Notes under the pieces: model-generated | Told to the model about the DNA's origin: nothing | Databases searched by the model: none | Seen by the model: only the letters and a program-made list of their open reading frames with translations | Origin: Actinomyces sp. | GTDB lineage: Bacteria; Actinomycetota; Actinomycetes; Actinomycetales; Actinomycetaceae | Reading direction: 5' to 3' | Assembly (NCBI RefSeq): GCF_030530635.1 | Contig: NZ_JAUMUL010000072.1 | Coordinates: forward strand, 1-16,570 | Length of the DNA: 16,570 bases | Made by a program: the position numbers and the translations under genes | Shown: positions 14,815 through 16,570 of the stretch, piece by piece | Layout: the number at the start of each line of letters is the position of its first letter | Numbering within the stretch: the first letter of the stretch is position 1

Positions 14815-15152
14815 CCGGCTCGGCCACAGACTCCACAGTCCCCGCCGCCGGGGACACCCCCCGGCACCCACGTCACCAACTCGTCGACGCGCTCATGCAC
14901 CCCGTGCGCTTCTCCCTGGTAGCCGCCCTGGCCAATGTGGAGCAGGTCGACTTCCCCACGCTGCGCGACACCCTCCAAGTCAGCGACTCGGTACTCAGCC
15001 GTCAGGCCTCTCAGCTGGAGGAACTGGGAATCGTCGCCATCCGTAAGGGGTACGTGGGCAAGCGGCCCCGCACCTGGATGTCCCTGACCCAGGAGGGCCG
15101 CACACGCTGGCAGGCCCACCTCACGGCGCTCCAGGCGATCGCCGGGCCATAA
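14811..15152 (+). CDS. Winged-helix transcriptional regulator (MarR/HTH_27-like)
   Basis: The protein has 113 residues. After a variable ~25-residue leader, a compact winged helix spans ~28-110. It begins with the typical LMHPVRFSLVAAL helix, has recognition helix VSDSVLSRQASQLEELG (~57-73), and a wing RKGYVGKRPRTW (~79-89) followed by SLTQEGRTRWQAHLTAL as the dimer helix. Such proteins are small dimeric repressors usually encoded beside membrane proteins. The ATG overlaps the preceding stop (ATGA). The likely targets are the 19-base repeats at 13938-13975 in the operon's own promoter; this is inference from gene layout. No ligand can be named. Confidence 0.85.
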   Translation: MTGSATDSTVPAAGDTPRHPRHQLVDALMHPVRFSLVAALANVEQVDFPTLRDTLQVSDSVLSRQASQLEELGIVAIRKGYVGKRPRTWMSLTQEGRTRWQAHLTALQAIAGP

Positions 15153-15159
15153 CCCGTGC

Positions 15160-15300
15160 CCCGCCTGTAGGCGCTCCGGTCCCCGCCGTCGGGGATACGA
15201 CCGAGCTTCTTGAGGTCCATGCGGACCAGCTCGCCCGGGCCAGCCTTCTTGTAACACACCGGAACGAGTCTGGGTGCAAGCAGGCCGGTGGTCTGCTCCG
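15160..15300 (-). pseudogene. IS481-family transposase fragment
   Basis: On the minus strand, bases 15184-15252 encode KKAGPGELVRMDLKKLGRIP followed by DGG. This is a hallmark segment of IS481 transposases, just before the first catalytic region (PGxLVHxDxKKLGRIPDGGG). The frame upstream and downstream soon loses likeness, and neither the DDE residues nor terminal inverted repeats are visible. It is a decayed remnant, with edges uncertain by tens of bases. The surrounding gap (15153-15494) holds no other gene. Confidence 0.7.
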
Positions 15301-15408
15301 CGTCCGTCAGCGGGGCATACGGGAGCGTTCCACCCCCCGGCTGACCGTGGCCAGCAAGCACTGGTAGAGCTAAGCCGCCCGGCGCAGTGGCCCGCCCCCT
15401 CCACCGCA

Positions 15409-15443
15409 CCCCGACACCCCTTCCCACCCGCATCCCAACCGCC
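15409..15443. repeat. 35-base dispersed repeat, copy B
   Basis: It matches 7453-7487 at 33 of 35 positions, same orientation. It lies between the IS481 remnant and the iron-sulfur reductase gene. Confidence 0.65.
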
Positions 15444-15483
15444 CCTTCGTGACGCCTGCGCACCCATGCTCATACGCTTGCGT

Positions 15484-15489
15484 AGGCTG
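15484..15489 (+). promoter_or_regulatory. Candidate leaderless promoter of the iron-sulfur reductase gene
   Basis: TAGGCT ends six bases before ATG 15495, and no Shine-Dalgarno is visible. The -35 position has no good match, so support is limited to the box and its spacing. Confidence 0.35.
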
Positions 15490-15494
15490 ACACC

Positions 15495-16570
15495 ATGAAT
15501 TGGCTGATGGGCGTCCGCCTCGCATGCACCGTCATCGTTGCAGTTGCGACGGTGGTCGGCGTCTTCGTGTTCGGCCGCGCCTGCGTGACCATCGGCAACC
15601 GTATGGGGGTGGGCCGCCCCGTCCCCCGCGAGCGACTGCGCCCCGTCGGCCGCCGCCTGGTGCGCATGCTCGGCGAGGTCGTCGGCCACACCGCATTCAA
15701 GGGCCGACCCTGGATCCGGGCCGCGCACTGGCTGGTAATGGTCAGCTTCCCCCTGCTGTTCCTGACCCTGGTCACCGGCTACGGCCAGGTGCTGGCCGGC
15801 CCGCACTGGGAGTTGCCGTGGCTGGGACACCAGGCCTGGTGGGCGTGGGTGGTGGAAGGCATCGCCTGGCTGAGCCTGGCGGGCATCGTCCACCTGATCG
15901 CGGTGCGCCGCCGCCTGACCCGCCGCCGCGCCGCCGCGCCCCCCTTCAACACCGATTCCGCCGGCGGCGCCCGCACCCGCACCTCCCGCTTCGCCGGCTC
16001 CAGCCGGGGGCAGGCGCACTTCGTGGAGGCGATCGTGACCGGCGTGGTGGTCTGTGTGCTGGTGCTGCGGATGCTGGAGCACGCCCAGCTGGCACTGTCC
16101 TCCAACCCGGCCGACGCCGCCCTCGCCCACTGGACGCACTTCCCGCTGACCGCCTGGACCGGCCCACTACTGGCACCACTGAGCGCAGACGCCCTGGCGG
16201 CCGCGATCACGGTGGTGGCAACCGCCAAGATCGTCATCTCCATGTGGTGGTTCGTGGTGGTCGGCCTGCAGCCGTCGATGGGCGTGGCCTGGCACCGCTT
16301 CCTGGCCTTCGTGAACCTCTACGCACGCCGCAACACCGACGGCACCGAGGCGCTCGGCCCCGCCCAGCCGCTGCTGCTGCCCGACGGCCGGCCGCTGACC
16401 GCCGACACCCTGGACGATCTCGACGCCGCCATGGAGGCCGCGGAGGAGGCGGGCACCGAGGTCAAGCTCGGGGTGGAGCGCATTGAGGACTTCACCTGGA
16501 AGGGCCTGCTGGACTTCTCCACCTGCACCGAGTGCGGCCGCTGCCAGGACCTGTGCCCGGCGTGGAACAC
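15495..16570 (+). CDS. Membrane-anchored iron-sulfur reductase (Rv0338c-like), 5' part
   Basis: The frame is open from ATG 15495 to the window edge (358 full codons), so the gene is cut by the window and not broken. The N-terminal part has several membrane helices (about residues 5-27, 75-99, 114-137, 177-196 and 236-258), like the haem-binding membrane domain of respiratory nitrate reductase gamma subunits. A soluble segment and the cysteine motif CTECGRCQDLCP (~342-353) follow; this is a 4Fe-4S site of the GlpC/HdrD type. In relatives such as mycobacterial Rv0338c, a second cluster and two CCG domains come next. They are thought to move electrons between a soluble donor and the quinone pool; the substrate is not settled. 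No ribosome site is seen and leaderless expression is possible. Confidence 0.82.
   Translation, partial: MNWLMGVRLACTVIVAVATVVGVFVFGRACVTIGNRMGVGRPVPRERLRPVGRRLVRMLGEVVGHTAFKGRPWIRAAHWLVMVSFPLLFLTLVTGYGQVLAGPHWELPWLGHQAWWAWVVEGIAWLSLAGIVHLIAVRRRLTRRRAAAPPFNTDSAGGARTRTSRFAGSSRGQAHFVEAIVTGVVVCVLVLRMLEHAQLALSSNPADAALAHWTHFPLTAWTGPLLAPLSADALAAAITVVATAKIVISMWWFVVVGLQPSMGVAWHRFLAFVNLYARRNTDGTEALGPAQPLLLPDGRPLTADTLDDLDAAMEAAEEAGTEVKLGVERIEDFTWKGLLDFSTCTECGRCQDLCPAWN

Noticed and set aside
14532..16139. Long minus-strand open frame across the regulator and iron-sulfur genes
   Set aside because: It crosses four plus-strand features. Apart from the short IS481-like scrap, which is called separately, it has no family likeness.

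Overview
The window is high-GC DNA with actinobacterial habits: GTG starts, possible leaderless promoters, a Tat-like lipoprotein signal, DUF4235 and Rv0338c-like proteins. The general look suggests Actinomycetaceae (Actinomyces or a relative). That placement is inference from style and gene families; no marker gene is present.

Left part (1-4411, minus strand): a thiamine-type ABC importer operon, thiB-thiP-thiQ, behind a TPP riboswitch. A short palindromic repeat family sits at the 3' end of the operon and inside both ends of the permease gene. Middle left (4716-6793): a small DUF4235 membrane protein, a convergent XRE-type regulator with an unknown C-terminal domain, and an apparently solitary Phd/YefM antitoxin. 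About 800 bases without a gene follow (6794-7601), holding a large nested inverted repeat and one copy of a 35-base dispersed repeat.

Middle (7602-13745) looks like an accessory island. It has a class II Fic protein, a convergent unrecognised polytopic membrane protein in visibly more AT-rich DNA, and a wrecked defence locus. In the wrecked locus the first ~415 codons of a DISARM class 1 SNF2 helicase (drmD) run, out of frame, into a PLD nuclease gene (drmC). The genes that normally lie between them (drmMI, drmA, drmB) are absent. Downstream lies a DUF3800-like ORF, bracketed by the drmC 3' end and a second, decayed copy of that 3' end.

Right part (13916-16570, plus strand): a three-gene, overlapping operon (two small membrane proteins and a winged-helix regulator). 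Its promoter carries tandem 19-base repeats with a palindromic half. An IS481-type transposase scrap, the second 35-base repeat copy, and the 5' part of an Rv0338c-like membrane iron-sulfur reductase that leaves the window follow.

No rRNA, tRNA, CRISPR array or complete insertion sequence was seen. The best candidate for an unusual system is the collapsed DISARM locus with its duplicated drmC end. The promoter-repeat/membrane-operon/regulator module comes next.
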